Assembly: GCA_016296065.1 (NCBI GenBank)
Contig: JAEDKA010000011.1
Location: forward strand, 13,006-77,005
DNA length: 64,000 nucleotides
Direction: 5' to 3'
Source: Kiritimatiellia bacterium
GTDB taxonomy: Bacteria; Verrucomicrobiota; Kiritimatiellia; RFP12; UBA1067
Shown: piece by piece, positions 27,036 through 34,973 of the stretch
Layout: each line of letters begins with the position of its first letter
Numbering within the stretch: the first letter of the stretch is position 1
The notes under the pieces: generated by a model
Seen by the model: only the letters and a program-made list of their open reading frames with translations
The model's database searches: none
Told to the model about the DNA's origin: nothing
Program-made: the position numbers and the translations under genes

Positions 27036-29197
27036 CCAGCCTTACCGTTGACGCGCTTCACGGTTCCGTCCGGAAACCTAAGTATCGCAGAGAAGTCATC
27101 ATCCTGCCATTCAAGACTCTCAAGGACAATTCCGCCACGCAGGAGCAGTCCCTTTATCGATCCCGACTTCCAGTCCTTCGGCTTCGCGGGAAGGAATCGA
27201 AGCAAATACCGTCCGCCGTTCCCTGTTCCCCGTTCCCCATTCCCCACCTCCTCCGAATGCACAAGCATTTCGGAAATGAGGTACGGATACCCGCCGGAGA
27301 TGTCGGTGTTGAAGCAGTTCTTCCAGTCGTGGCACGAGCCGCCGCCCTTCAGCCAGTTCTTTTCGGTCAGGAGCTTGAGGCACCGCGCCGCACGCGCGGC
27401 GTCGCCGATCTTGCACGCGGCGAGTCCGTTCTGAACGTACCCGAACGCCATCGTGCGCGAGCGGTTCTCGTTGAAGTCCATGCGCGCGTCGATCGTCTTC
27501 TTCACCGCAGCCACAAGCGCGGCGTTCGTCAGTATCTCCGCCGGGGCGTCGTCGTAGAGGGCGTAGAGGTGCGAGGCGTGGCGATGCTCGTTGTTGTCCG
27601 GCTGGCCGGGGGCAAGCCATTCGGCGAAGAATCCGTTCTCGCTTACCTGATACGGCGTGAGCCGCTCACGCATCGCGGACCATTTTTTGACAAGCTCAAC
27701 GGGACTATCCTGCCCTACGAAATCCTGTGCATACAGTCCGAGCAAATTTGTCGCTTCGACGACTTCGTCCAAGAACTGCTTTGCAATTGCAATATCCATC
27801 GTGGCGTTTACCGCCGTCGGCCGCTTGCCAGTCGGCCAGTTCTCGGGCGAATACGACGGATTGAAGCCAAGCGTTCCATCGGGCATTTCCACTATGACGT
27901 CCTCATAATACTGAGCTATCTCCTTCATGAGCGGATATATGCGCCTTAGCCACTTTTCGTCGCGCGTGTGGCGGTATCCGTCGTAGAGGCGCGAGAGAAG
28001 CCACGCCGCGCCGCCGTGCCAGTAGACGTGCGGATAGTTCGCGTTCGAGTCCGTCTCAACTCCAGCGACAGTGGTCTGCGCGGCGGCGCGGAATCCGCGT
28101 GCGCCGAAGTGACGCTTCGCCGCGTCTCGCATTTCGGGGAGCCTCGCCTCTATCCATTTCAGCAGGCTTTCGTTGAACTCGGGCGTGTTGCCACGGCAGA
28201 AAAACGAGATAGCGCACGGGAGGTTTCCGTTCACCGTGAAGCTCGCGAACCACGGCGCGCTCCATGTTCCGGCCCAGAGTCCCTGGAGGTTCGGCACATG
28301 GTCACCTCCAACGGAGGAAATGATGTTGTACCGTCCGGAATTGAAATTGCGCACAATCTCCGCAGCGTTCTTCGGACCCTCCAGCGCAAACGAAACACGG
28401 TCCATCAGCTCTTTCTGCTTCGCGGCGCTTTCGGCAAGGAGCGCATCGTATCCCTTCTCCGCAGCCGCAGCAAGCCGCGCCTCCATTGCAGCGCGATTGG
28501 AATTCTGTCTCTTCAAAAGCGGCTCTATAGCGACAAAGACCTCCGCGCACTCTGCGTCTCTGCGCCTCTGCGTTAACAAGACTTCGTACCCTGCGAGCTT
28601 ATTCCACGGATTCTCGTTCCTGAACTCGCAGCGATAGTAGGCCGGCTCGGATACGATGCGGCGGATGCCCTTCGAGAACGCGGCGATGTCGGCGCGTCCC
28701 GAAGGCTCGATTCCGGCAAGCGCAAACACTGCGTCGCTCTTAGACTCGTCTGCGGTCTTGACCGCTATCACATTCGCTCCGCGCAGCGCGACGACGCGAC
28801 GCTCGTAGCGGCGTCCCTTTCCGTCCTTCGCACTTACGATGCACTCGCCCGTGTCGAAGTCGGTGCGCCGCGAATACTCCGAAGCCCCTCCAAGGCGCAT
28901 GGAGATTTTCAGGTCGCACGCTGCCATGAATCCGTCCCGGTTGTTGTAGTCGCCGGGATTGCGCCTCGGATGGTTCACGAGCGCCGGCGGAGTGTCGCCC
29001 GGCTCCGGCAGATACAGCTTGCAGTGGCTGAGGTGAATGGACTCGTTCTCGATTCGCCCCTCCACCATCGCGCCGATCATGCCGTTGCCTGTAAGCGACG
29101 ACTCCTGCCAGTTGGCGGCAGGTGCGTTCTCGATCCATTCAGCGCCATACGCCGCGTAAAACGCGGCCGCGGACAGAACAAAGACTATCTTTTTCAT
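26999..29197 (-). CDS. Secreted GH95 alpha-L-fucosidase / alpha-L-galactosidase, second gene
   Basis: 732 residues with a signal peptide (about 1-18). Same motifs as the neighbour: E-S-S-L-T-G-N-G-M-I-G-A-M, N-L-Q-G-L-W-A-G-T-W, V-N-G-N-L-P, G-F-N-P-S-Y-S-P-E-N (Glu near 446), N-A-T-M-D and H-A-S-H-L-Y-A-L-Y. The two proteins are clearly paralogous but well diverged, so the pair is not a recent duplication. A stretch near residue 210-222 (L-T-Q-R-R-R-D-A-E-C-A-E) is encoded by an inserted repeat. The gene starts a unit with the GH95 gene downstream. Confidence 0.9.
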   Translation of the reverse strand: MKKIVFVLSAAAFYAAYGAEWIENAPAANWQESSLTGNGMIGAMVEGRIENESIHLSHCKLYLPEPGDTPPALVNHPRRNPGDYNNRDGFMAACDLKISMRLGGASEYSRRTDFDTGECIVSAKDGKGRRYERRVVALRGANVIAVKTADESKSDAVFALAGIEPSGRADIAAFSKGIRRIVSEPAYYRCEFRNENPWNKLAGYEVLLTQRRRDAECAEVFVAIEPLLKRQNSNRAAMEARLAAAAEKGYDALLAESAAKQKELMDRVSFALEGPKNAAEIVRNFNSGRYNIISSVGGDHVPNLQGLWAGTWSAPWFASFTVNGNLPCAISFFCRGNTPEFNESLLKWIEARLPEMRDAAKRHFGARGFRAAAQTTVAGVETDSNANYPHVYWHGGAAWLLSRLYDGYRHTRDEKWLRRIYPLMKEIAQYYEDVIVEMPDGTLGFNPSYSPENWPTGKRPTAVNATMDIAIAKQFLDEVVEATNLLGLYAQDFVGQDSPVELVKKWSAMRERLTPYQVSENGFFAEWLAPGQPDNNEHRHASHLYALYDDAPAEILTNAALVAAVKKTIDARMDFNENRSRTMAFGYVQNGLAACKIGDAARAARCLKLLTEKNWLKGGGSCHDWKNCFNTDISGGYPYLISEMLVHSEEVGNGERGTGNGGRYLLRFLPAKPKDWKSGSIKGLLLRGGIVLESLEWQDDDFSAILRFPDGTVKRVNGKAGTQTGIFIGSGV
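28542..28578. repeat. CGCAGAG-type repeat inserted in frame in a GH95 gene
   Basis: On the minus strand GTTAACGCAGAGGCGCAGA is followed by GACGCAGAG; the short unit (A/G)CGCAGAG(A/G) is repeated three times. This simple repeat is common between genes of many environmental bacteria; here it lies within a coding frame that remains open. Confidence 0.65.
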
Positions 29198-29203
29198 GTC
29201 AGA

Positions 29204-29248
29204 ATTCTACCATAAGGCCTTCCCGCCGTCCATCCCCCGAAAAAGGTA
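29204..29248 (-). promoter_or_regulatory. Leaderless promoter with degenerate TACCC-type site, GH95 gene b
   Basis: Plus-strand TCCCCCGAAAAAGGTA (29233-29248), 23 nt, -10 box TAGAAT (29209-29204), 6 nt, ATG at 29197. One half-site (GGTA) is good and the other is C-rich, like the GH39 site at 53629. Confidence 0.55.
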
Positions 29249-29797
29249 CTACGCCCGCAGTAGTCCGAGTTCGAAGGCGCGCGTGACTGCTCCGGCGGTG
29301 TTCTGAACGCCGAGCTTCTGCAGAATGGACTTCGCGTGCGTCTTGACTGTTTCAAGGCTGATGCCAAGGATGATGGACGCCTCCTCGCGGCTCTTGCCCT
29401 GCGCAAGCCACTTGAGGACATCCATCTCCCTCTGCGTCAGAAGCGAGTCCGGCGCTTGCGCAGGCGCCTCATCCTCAATGAACACATTCCGCTCCTGCAG
29501 GACGCGCCTAATGGCCGTGGCCAGCCCCTGCCGCTTGGTGGACTTGGAAATGTATCCGCAAGCGCCCTCTTTCCGCGCGCGCGCGGCCTCCTCCCGCAGC
29601 GGCATTCCAGCGAGGAAGAGCACCTTGATGTCGGGATACCAGACCTTCATCTCCTTGAAGACGTCGAAGCCGCTTCCTCCCGGCATGCGAATATCCATGA
29701 GAACAATGTCAGGATGAATCTTAGCCTTGAAGAACGAGATGGCATCGGTTCCGTCGGACGCAAGGGCGCAAGACTGCTGAGCGGTGATACCCTTCAT
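29249..29797 (-). CDS. NarL/LuxR-family regulator RR3 with shortened receiver
   Basis: 182 residues. The receiver begins at M-K-G-I-T-A-Q-Q, after the place where beta-1 and the acidic pair (D-D-H) should be, so about 20 residues are missing. An in-frame stop lies four codons upstream of the ATG and a -10 box lies directly before it, so no longer form can start there. The phospho-acceptor Asp (I-V-L-M-D-I-R-M-P) and Lys (Y-I-S-K-S) remain, but the usual Thr/Ser after beta-4 is Ala (L-F-L-A-G-M-P). The HTH (T-Q-R-E-M-D-V-L-K-W-L, L-E-T-V-K-T-H-A-K-S-I) is intact and close to that of RR2 at 59.9 kb. It probably binds DNA without normal phosphorylation control. No kinase gene is adjacent. Confidence 0.85.
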   Translation of the reverse strand: MKGITAQQSCALASDGTDAISFFKAKIHPDIVLMDIRMPGGSGFDVFKEMKVWYPDIKVLFLAGMPLREEAARARKEGACGYISKSTKRQGLATAIRRVLQERNVFIEDEAPAQAPDSLLTQREMDVLKWLAQGKSREEASIILGISLETVKTHAKSILQKLGVQNTAGAVTRAFELGLLRA

Positions 29798-29803
29798 GCC
29801 TAC

Positions 29804-29848
29804 AGTATATCACCGAACCCCACCACCTCCCATGCCCCCCGTGGGGGG
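29804..29848 (-). promoter_or_regulatory. Leaderless promoter of RR3 with a GC-rich palindrome
   Basis: TATACT (29809-29804 on the minus strand) lies 6 nt before the ATG at 29797. At the position of the activator site elsewhere (starting 29833) is the palindrome CCCCCCGTGGGGGG, which may be a degenerate TACCC-type site or unrelated. Confidence 0.4.
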
Positions 29849-29908
29849 AGCAGCACCCCATACACTACGGAAACTCGCTTATACATTCGCCAGAGTTTTA
29901 CCAATGCT

Positions 29909-30004
29909 AGGGGGTCCGTCGCTCCGCGACGGACAACAAATCCCGATTCAACAGCACCTCCATTGTCCCCGCATTGCTCCGTCGCGGAGCGACGGAGCCC
30001 CCTG
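29909..30004. repeat. Inverted pair of GTCGCGGAGCGAC-type palindromes
   Basis: AGGGGGTCCGTCGCTCCGCG (from 29909) and the opposing TCCGTCGCGGAGCGACGGA (29978-29996) followed by GCCCCCTG, about 45 bp apart, arranged head to head like bacterial REP/BIME pairs. Nothing else is recognisable between 29849 and 30097. Confidence 0.75.
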
Positions 30005-30097
30005 TGGCGACCTCAACCCATAGTGGGGGTCGCCCTTGTCGACCTGATTATCATCTCTAAGCGTCGCTGCGGCTCATGTGGCGTCTTACTCTTGCAT

Positions 30098-30415
30098 TTA
30101 AATCCTTTGGTTGCATACGACGTTGGAAACGTGTTGTACTACATCTTCAAAATCTGGATTGAGGGAATGCAGGGCGCTTGCAACGGTCGAAGATTTGACG
30201 TCAACTATCTCCACGTATGTCGAGAATTCGCGCATACAACTTCTGGCGACGTCCGCAGTGCAATGTTTGCGCAGAATGTACATCAGATTGCATATCGTCA
30301 AACCCGAACAACACCCGTCAAACACCTTCTTTGCGCATAGGCTCAGCACGCGTTCGGAGTCGTTTACAAACGGCTGACGAGCCAGCAACACGTCGAGAAG
30401 CACATTTGCATCCAA
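30098..30415 (-). pseudogene. PIN-domain toxin (VapC-like) remnant
   Basis: A 105-codon frame opening L-D-A-N-V-L-L-D-V-L-L, the beta-1 motif of PIN-domain ribonucleases with its first catalytic Asp, and containing S-L-N-P-D-F-E-D-V-V near the end, the region of the later acidic residues. No ATG is available: the frame starts at a TTG, and the sequence before it belongs to another frame. The C-terminal stretch carrying the last conserved residues (I-V-T-R-N-x-x-D-F) is missing. Both ends therefore look damaged and it is probably inactive. Confidence 0.6.
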
Positions 30416-30422
30416 AACAGTC

Positions 30423-30878
30423 TCATGGCAAGGCCTCGTAGCGTGCCATCATTTCGTCATGGCGTTCGTCTCCAATCCTGTCGCCGAGAGACATCTTTAT
30501 CAATCCGCACGCGATTTCGACATAGCCCTCGGCGACGTGCCAGTCGAGATAGTTAGTGCGCATCCCGTCGCGCGAACGGTCGCGTACGCCTATGACGGAA
30601 TCATCCCCCGTCACATTCGCCTCGAACGCGCCCGACTTCTTCTTCCCAGCGATGTAGAATCCGACATAGTTCGCGCGGTCCTCGAAGCTCCTGTTGAACA
30701 CCTCCTCGCCCCAGATGCCGTTGTCGCAGCTGTGGTATATGTGCTCAAGGAGAAAGCCGTAGATGCGTTCGTCGACCGCGTTCAGCGCAACGTCCGCCCT
30801 GACCGCGACCTCAACCGCACCTGCGGACAAAACCATGCCGACCGCCAGCAAATAGAACAGCGCAAAGGAGTGTTTCAT
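30423..30878 (-). pseudogene. 5' fragment of a GH51-type arabinofuranosidase gene
   Basis: 151 codons: signal peptide (about 1-21), then V-D-E-R-I-Y-G-F-L-L-E-H-I-Y-H and E-E-V-F-N-R-S-F-E-D, matching the start of GH51/related arabinofuranosidases (compare the complete gene at 35169, L-W-G-L-F-L-E-D-V-N and V-R-N-R-S-F-E-D). The catalytic barrel is absent. The last ~25 residues (I-K-M-S-L-G-D-R-I-G-D-E-R) do not look like GH51 and overlap the PIN frame, so they may be the tail of a lost antitoxin. It keeps a leaderless promoter. Confidence 0.65.
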
Positions 30879-30884
30879 ACAGCT

Positions 30885-30890
30885 ATTCTA
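30885..30890 (-). promoter_or_regulatory. -10 box of the GH51 fragment
   Basis: TAGAAT exactly 6 nt before the ATG at 30878. The activator site that should lie about 23 nt further upstream is lost here, where the 174-bp repeat begins, but survives in the second copy of this promoter at 33364-33407. Confidence 0.55.
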
Positions 30891-30921
30891 CCACACCCCG
30901 CGCAACTCTCCATTCCGCCCC

Positions 30922-31095
30922 CGCCTTTTCTGCGGAGACGGAGCATAGAATATCAAAACCGAGACGGCTTAAGGTTAAGACATCGTTAAGATTTCAGGGC
31001 GCGGGCAAAGGCGGATTCCGAGGCCGACCGGGGTACCGGAATCGCGGAAAGCCCCGTAAAACGCGCGTTTCGCGGGGCCTGTCCCCGCCCGTTCT
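30922..31095. repeat. 174-bp repeat, copy 1
   Basis: From CGCCTTTTCTGCGGAGACGG to CCCCGCCCGTTCT, identical to 33181-33354 except for about one base, same orientation. Contains a strong hairpin (AAAGCCCCG ... CGGGGC around GCGCG). No protein-coding sense and no terminal inverted repeats. Confidence 0.85.
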
Positions 31096-31306
31096 TCAGG
31101 ATTTCCGCCACGACCTCGGTGAATTTGTCTCTCGCATGGGCGCATTTCTTGGATATGCCGGCATGGATGTCGGCAAGGAACACAAGAAGATTGTCGTCGA
31201 ATTCCGCCGCATCCACTGCGAACAAGCGCGGCGGCAAAGCGCTATGCGCTATAGCCGCGCCTACAAAACCCAAAAACTCTCGCCGAAAGGCGCAGCCCTG
31301 AAGATT
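31096..31306 (-). pseudogene. 5' fragment of a Tat-exported metallophosphoesterase
   Basis: The frame reads R-R-E-F-L-G-F-V-G-A-A-I-A (a twin-arginine signal), then F-D-D-N-L-L-V-F-L-A-D-I-H-A-G with the D-x-H metal motif, then H-A-R-D-K-F-T-E-V-V-A-E-I-L. It matches the starts of the intact genes at 33695 and 43991. No start codon is left upstream (an in-frame stop lies soon before the RR motif) and the frame breaks at the edge of the 174-bp repeat. Confidence 0.65.
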
Positions 31307-31444
31307 TCACTTGAACGTGACAACCTGTCCGTCGCTTGCCGCCCGAATGCCCGGCGGAAGTTCGGCGTCGCGTCTATTGCCTCTTCAAATGTATTGCACC
31401 ATCTTATCATGCAGGCCAGTCGCCAGAAGGCGCAATTGTGCCGC

Positions 31445-32881
31445 CTAGGATAATCCCAACAGAGTTCTAAACGGGACAATCGCATCGAAATATCCTTCGG
31501 CTTCGACGATCGGCGCCAGCTTCCCGTCGTAGACAAGGGCCGTTCTGACGGAGCAGCCAGGTTTCCTTGGAATCTTGGACACTCGCTCTTCCATTTCAGC
31601 GACAATGCCTCCGTCGATTTCGCGCCTGCGCTTTGCCTCGACGACATAGACCGCCCGCGGCGTTTGGATCAACAAATCCACCTGCACACCATCGCCCTTG
31701 GTTCCCGTTTTCTTGTAGGGCGCACATGACAGAATGTGCGCACCTCCGATTCCCAGAGGACCCGTCAACTGCGCCGCATTGTTGACTACCAGATTCTCGA
31801 ACGCAAGCCCCATGACAGTCGCCCAGCCACCAAGCTCGTCCAAAGAACCGAAGGAAAACGCACCGCTGTCTATCGTATTCTTGACTGGTTCGATGAATTT
31901 CAGGTAGAACCGCGTGTAGTTGTCGCGCAGACGATAGTGCTTTTCCCTCATTTGCCTGCCAGTCGACGGATTTCTGCCCTCGTCGGCAGAAACCATTCCC
32001 GATTCTTCGAGTTGCGTCATGACCGATGAAAGATGTCCGTTCTTTCCCATGCCGAGCATTGCTGCAACCTCGGTAACAGTCCGCGAACCGTCAACCAGCG
32101 CTCGGAGGACAAGAGACGTCAAAGATGGCAGCCGGGTAATTACATCCATGAACATTTCGTCGAAATCTTCGCGCAACAGGCTCTTCGGGCGGAACGCAAG
32201 ACGCCTGATATTCTCGTTGGCCGTAGCACCTGGATCGATTTCCTCAAGGTAGCGCGGGATCCCCCCTGTCACGGACAACACGTCGACAATCTCCTGACTG
32301 TCGATTCTTGCCGCAGCACGACCCCAGAACTTTACGCATTCAGACAGAGGCAATTCCGGGACAACGATATCCATCGACCGCCGCCCGTAAAATGATCCGT
32401 CTTGTATGATGTTCTCCAGAATCCACGAAGATACGCTTCCACAGACGACAAAAACAAGTTTTGAATGTTTTTTGAAATGTCCGTCCCACGCAATTTTGAG
32501 GGTGCTGGAAAATCGCAAATCGTAGTGGGCCATCCAGGAAACCTCGTCAAGCAGCACGACCGTGCGCTCCGAATCGCCAATCTTTCCGTCAAGTCGCAAG
32601 AATGCGTTCAGCCAGTTTGACGGAGGAGAGTCTTCCGCGCCAGTCGCAGCAGAAAGCTGCTCTGCAAAAGCTGCAAGCTCGTCGGCGTTTGTCATCTTGT
32701 CCCTAGGGCGCACACCTTCGATTCGAATGAATTTCGCGCCGCTTCTTTCAGCGAATTTCTCAATCAATGTCGATTTACCGACGCGGCGGCGACCTCGACA
32801 AGTCACAAGCGAAGCAGCGCGCTTTTTCCATAAAGCGTTCAAATCAGATAAAATGTCCTCTCTCCCATAGAACATCTGCAT
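31445..32881 (-). CDS. ArchATPase-family ATPase with C-terminal DUF234/PD-(D/E)XK-like region
   Basis: 478 residues from the ATG at 32881 (M-Q-M-F-Y-G-R-E); a second ATG lies two codons later. Walker A G-R-R-R-V-G-K-S-T (about 30-38), Walker B V-V-L-L-D-E-V (about 108-114), a winged-helix region (V-T-E-V-A-A-M-L-G near 290) and a C-terminal V-D-L-L-I ... V-V-E-A-K motif of the PD-(D/E)XK fold. This is the COG1672 type, frequent in mobile and defence-like contexts, of unsettled function. It is intact while its neighbours are broken. Two stem-loops lie upstream and a 174-bp repeat flanks it on both sides, which suggests transfer or mobilisation. Confidence 0.85.
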   Translation of the reverse strand: MQMFYGREDILSDLNALWKKRAASLVTCRGRRRVGKSTLIEKFAERSGAKFIRIEGVRPRDKMTNADELAAFAEQLSAATGAEDSPPSNWLNAFLRLDGKIGDSERTVVLLDEVSWMAHYDLRFSSTLKIAWDGHFKKHSKLVFVVCGSVSSWILENIIQDGSFYGRRSMDIVVPELPLSECVKFWGRAAARIDSQEIVDVLSVTGGIPRYLEEIDPGATANENIRRLAFRPKSLLREDFDEMFMDVITRLPSLTSLVLRALVDGSRTVTEVAAMLGMGKNGHLSSVMTQLEESGMVSADEGRNPSTGRQMREKHYRLRDNYTRFYLKFIEPVKNTIDSGAFSFGSLDELGGWATVMGLAFENLVVNNAAQLTGPLGIGGAHILSCAPYKKTGTKGDGVQVDLLIQTPRAVYVVEAKRRREIDGGIVAEMEERVSKIPRKPGCSVRTALVYDGKLAPIVEAEGYFDAIVPFRTLLGLS

Positions 32882-32957
32882 GGCATTCTTCCATCCTATT
32901 TTAGTTTGTTTGCTAACAATTATATCAAAAACTGCCTCATAAAGGCAACAGGAAATT

Positions 32958-33045
32958 GGCACCTATTTAGCAAACCATCTATTAGGTGCCATTATTTTCA
33001 GCGAATAATATTGGCACCTATTTGGCAATACGGCATTTTGGTGCC
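32958..33045. promoter_or_regulatory. Two tandem inverted repeats upstream of the ATPase gene
   Basis: Stem 1: GGCACCTA (32958-32965) with TAGGTGCC (32983-32990). Stem 2: TGGCACC (from 33012) with GGTGCCA (to 33046). Both share TGGCACCTATTT on one side. The pair lies 76-165 bp before the ATG, suited to an operator or RNA control element for the ATPase. A similar pair with different stems is at 63281-63377. Confidence 0.6.
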
Positions 33046-33180
33046 ATACAAGAATTTCCGCATTGAATTCTCATCCGCCTATAGCGCGACATTCTCGCAG
33101 GCAAGTACGAGCGCGAGGCGAGGTTCGCGTCATTATGGTTCTGCGGTCGCGCTTCAGTGACCTGCGGCATTCCGCCGCGC

Positions 33181-33354
33181 CGCCTTTTCTGCGGAGACGG
33201 AGCATAGAATATCAAAACCGGGACGGCTTAAGGTTAAGACATCGTTAAGATTTCAGGGCGCGGGCAAAGGCGGATTCCGAGGCCGACCGGGGTACCGGAA
33301 TCGCGGAAAGCCCCGTAAAACGCGCGTTTCGCGGGGCCTGTCCCCGCCCGTTCT
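33181..33354. repeat. 174-bp repeat, copy 2
   Basis: Same sequence and orientation as 30922-31095. Its right end abuts the start codon position of a decayed GH51-type promoter (CAT at 33355-33357). Confidence 0.85.
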
Positions 33355-33363
33355 CATGCAGCT

Positions 33364-33407
33364 ATTCTACCACACCCCGCGCAACTCTCCATCCCTCATG
33401 AGGGGGA
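33364..33407 (-). promoter_or_regulatory. Orphan promoter relic with TACCC-type site (GH51 type)
   Basis: TCCCTCATGAGGGGGA (33392-33407), 22 nt, TAGAAT (33369-33364), 6 nt, ATG. The stretch CAGCTATTCTACCACACCCC and the following bases match the promoter at 30879-30912. Here the gene behind the ATG is gone, replaced by the 174-bp repeat. Confidence 0.6.
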
Positions 33408-33459
33408 TTTTCCGACATTTGTCCATTTGGGGCCTGGCCACGCGACCCCCTTTCCGCCA

Positions 33460-33678
33460 TCAGCCATCTTCGCCAGCCGTCGCCGAGACCTGCTGTCCTG
33501 CAAACGACACCGTCACCGTCTCGCCGTTGTCCGCATTGCCCCAGACGGGGATGCGCTGCCCCTGCTGGAGGACCATGCCGTTTCCGAACACATGCGGCAG
33601 ACGCACCGCCGCACTAGACGGGAAAGCCACCGAACACGCGATAATTCCTACAACTGCTATCTTTATTTTCATAATCAT
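33460..33678 (-). pseudogene. 5' fragment of a sialate O-acetylesterase-type gene
   Basis: 72 codons: signal peptide, then V-R-L-P-H-V-F-G-N-G-M-V-L-Q-Q and I-P-V-W-G-N-A-D-N-G-E-T-V-T-V-S-F, the standard N-terminal beta domain of secreted sialate O-acetylesterases (SASA). It stops at G-E-D-G, before the SGNH domain. AGGAAACG precedes the M-I-M start, and it lies 16 bp after the phosphoesterase gene, so it is probably transcribed but yields no enzyme. Confidence 0.75.
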
Positions 33679-33694
33679 CGTTTCCTATTGCTGT

Positions 33695-34699
33695 TTAGCG
33701 GTGAAAACGCATGGTACACGAAGAGGAAGCCTTCGCTTCGGCGAGGAGGTCATCCCATTCGGGAGGTCGCTTCTCTTGCGGAACCGGACGGTACAGCCAG
33801 AAATCCCTTATAAGCGGCTCCACTATCGCTTTATCGGGATAAACCCGGCAAATTGAATATCCGATTGTACCCCACAGGCCGACTGACGGAAGCCAAAGAA
33901 CATGCTTGGCGTGCTGCGGCGTTGGCTCTTTCCTGCAGCGCTCGAAAGACACAAGCCAGCGATGGTTGTGTCCGTGAACGTATCCGGCGACGCAAGGATT
34001 ATCCGTGAAGAATTCCACCATCGGCACTCCGTTGACGGATAGATCGCCGAGGCCATGGTGAGCGCAAATGACAAGAGGCCGTGTCCTGCCTTTGACAAAA
34101 TCTGCAAGGAATCCCTGTTGCGCCTCGTCAAGAGCGCCGTTGCCCGGCCCCATGTCGTCCAGGGGCCTTTCATCCGCCCCCTGGAGCGAGTCCAGCATCA
34201 GGAAATCCAAATGCGGCGTTTCGACAAGATGCACGTAGCGACCCGGCACAAGCGACTTCGCCGCGGCCTCGGGCCAGCGCTTCGCGTATTCGCTCCTGCG
34301 GTCGTGGTTGCCCATCCCTATCGTGACGGCAATCCCGGCGTCCTCCAGTTTCCTGAAAAGCGGACGCGAAAAGTCGTAGTCCTCGCCCAGTCCGCACCTG
34401 TACGCGATATCGCCGAAGACAAGCACGTTGCGCGGCAACGGACGCATGGCGAGTATTTCGTCCACGGTCTCCTTGAACTTCCTGCGAGCAACGGAGCACT
34501 TCTTGTCCGCCCCCGCATGGATGTCTGCAAGGAAAGCGACAAGATTGTCGTCGAAGCGGGCAGAAGACGAGTCGCCGGGCAGATCGGCGCAAATGTCCGC
34601 CTTCAACACAGGCATGAACACTGACGCCGCGGCCGCCGCTCCCAGGCCTAGGAAGCCGCGCCGTCCGATTGCAACACCATTGCCGGATCCGGTATTCAT
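33695..34699 (-). CDS. Tat-exported calcineurin-like metallophosphoesterase, paralogue 1
   Basis: 334 residues from the ATG at 34699, 10 nt after AGGAG; an ATG nine bases earlier is too close to that site. Twin-arginine signal G-R-R-G-F-L-G-L-G-A (about 8-17). Metal motifs in order: L-A-D-I-H, V-F-G-D-I-A-Y, M-G-N-H-D-R, I-C-A-H-H-G and Y-V-H-G-H-N-H, so the dinuclear site is complete. Substrate unknown; periplasmic phosphomonoester or diester is likely. The first ~190 residues are nearly identical in DNA to the gene at 43991, while the C-terminal halves differ strongly. Confidence 0.85.
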   Translation of the reverse strand: MNTGSGNGVAIGRRGFLGLGAAAAASVFMPVLKADICADLPGDSSSARFDDNLVAFLADIHAGADKKCSVARRKFKETVDEILAMRPLPRNVLVFGDIAYRCGLGEDYDFSRPLFRKLEDAGIAVTIGMGNHDRRSEYAKRWPEAAAKSLVPGRYVHLVETPHLDFLMLDSLQGADERPLDDMGPGNGALDEAQQGFLADFVKGRTRPLVICAHHGLGDLSVNGVPMVEFFTDNPCVAGYVHGHNHRWLVSFERCRKEPTPQHAKHVLWLPSVGLWGTIGYSICRVYPDKAIVEPLIRDFWLYRPVPQEKRPPEWDDLLAEAKASSSCTMRFHR

Positions 34700-34723
34700 C
34701 CCCCTCATTCTCCTTTCGATCTT

Positions 34724-34918
34724 TCAAGCACAAACATCATTCAAGCCCATGGATCTAGCTACGTCGGGAATGTAGGTCATGCAGGACAGGGAAAAACTGT
34801 TCCCTATCATCAAGACTTTCAGCGGTTCTTCAGTGCTCCCGGAGCCGCTGCAGACCAATGACAATGCGGACAGCAGGGCCATGCCGCAGATCTTGGTTTT
34901 AAATGCTTTTACTGTCAT
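34724..34918 (-). pseudogene. 5' fragment of a DUF4886-type SGNH protein gene
   Basis: 64 codons: signal peptide, then L-K-V-L-M-I-G-N-S-F-S-L-S-C-M-T-Y-I-P-D-V-A, the block I region of DUF4886 proteins (G-N-S-F-S). It ends 12 codons later, so the hydrolase is missing. Confidence 0.65.
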
Positions 34919-34973
34919 GGTATTTCGTTGTTTCCAAATAACGTCATGGTCTGCCGCATCTCATATCAAGGCC

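Noticed and set aside
24998..27949. 983-codon open frame on the plus strand
   Set aside because: It lies opposite two clear GH95 genes; long antisense frames are expected in GC-rich coding DNA. Its translation is Arg/His/Val-rich without motifs.
30986..31273. A 95-residue independent protein starting M-G-F-V-G-A-A
   Set aside because: The front is a Tat phosphoesterase fragment lacking its true start, and the last third is the translated 174-bp repeat.
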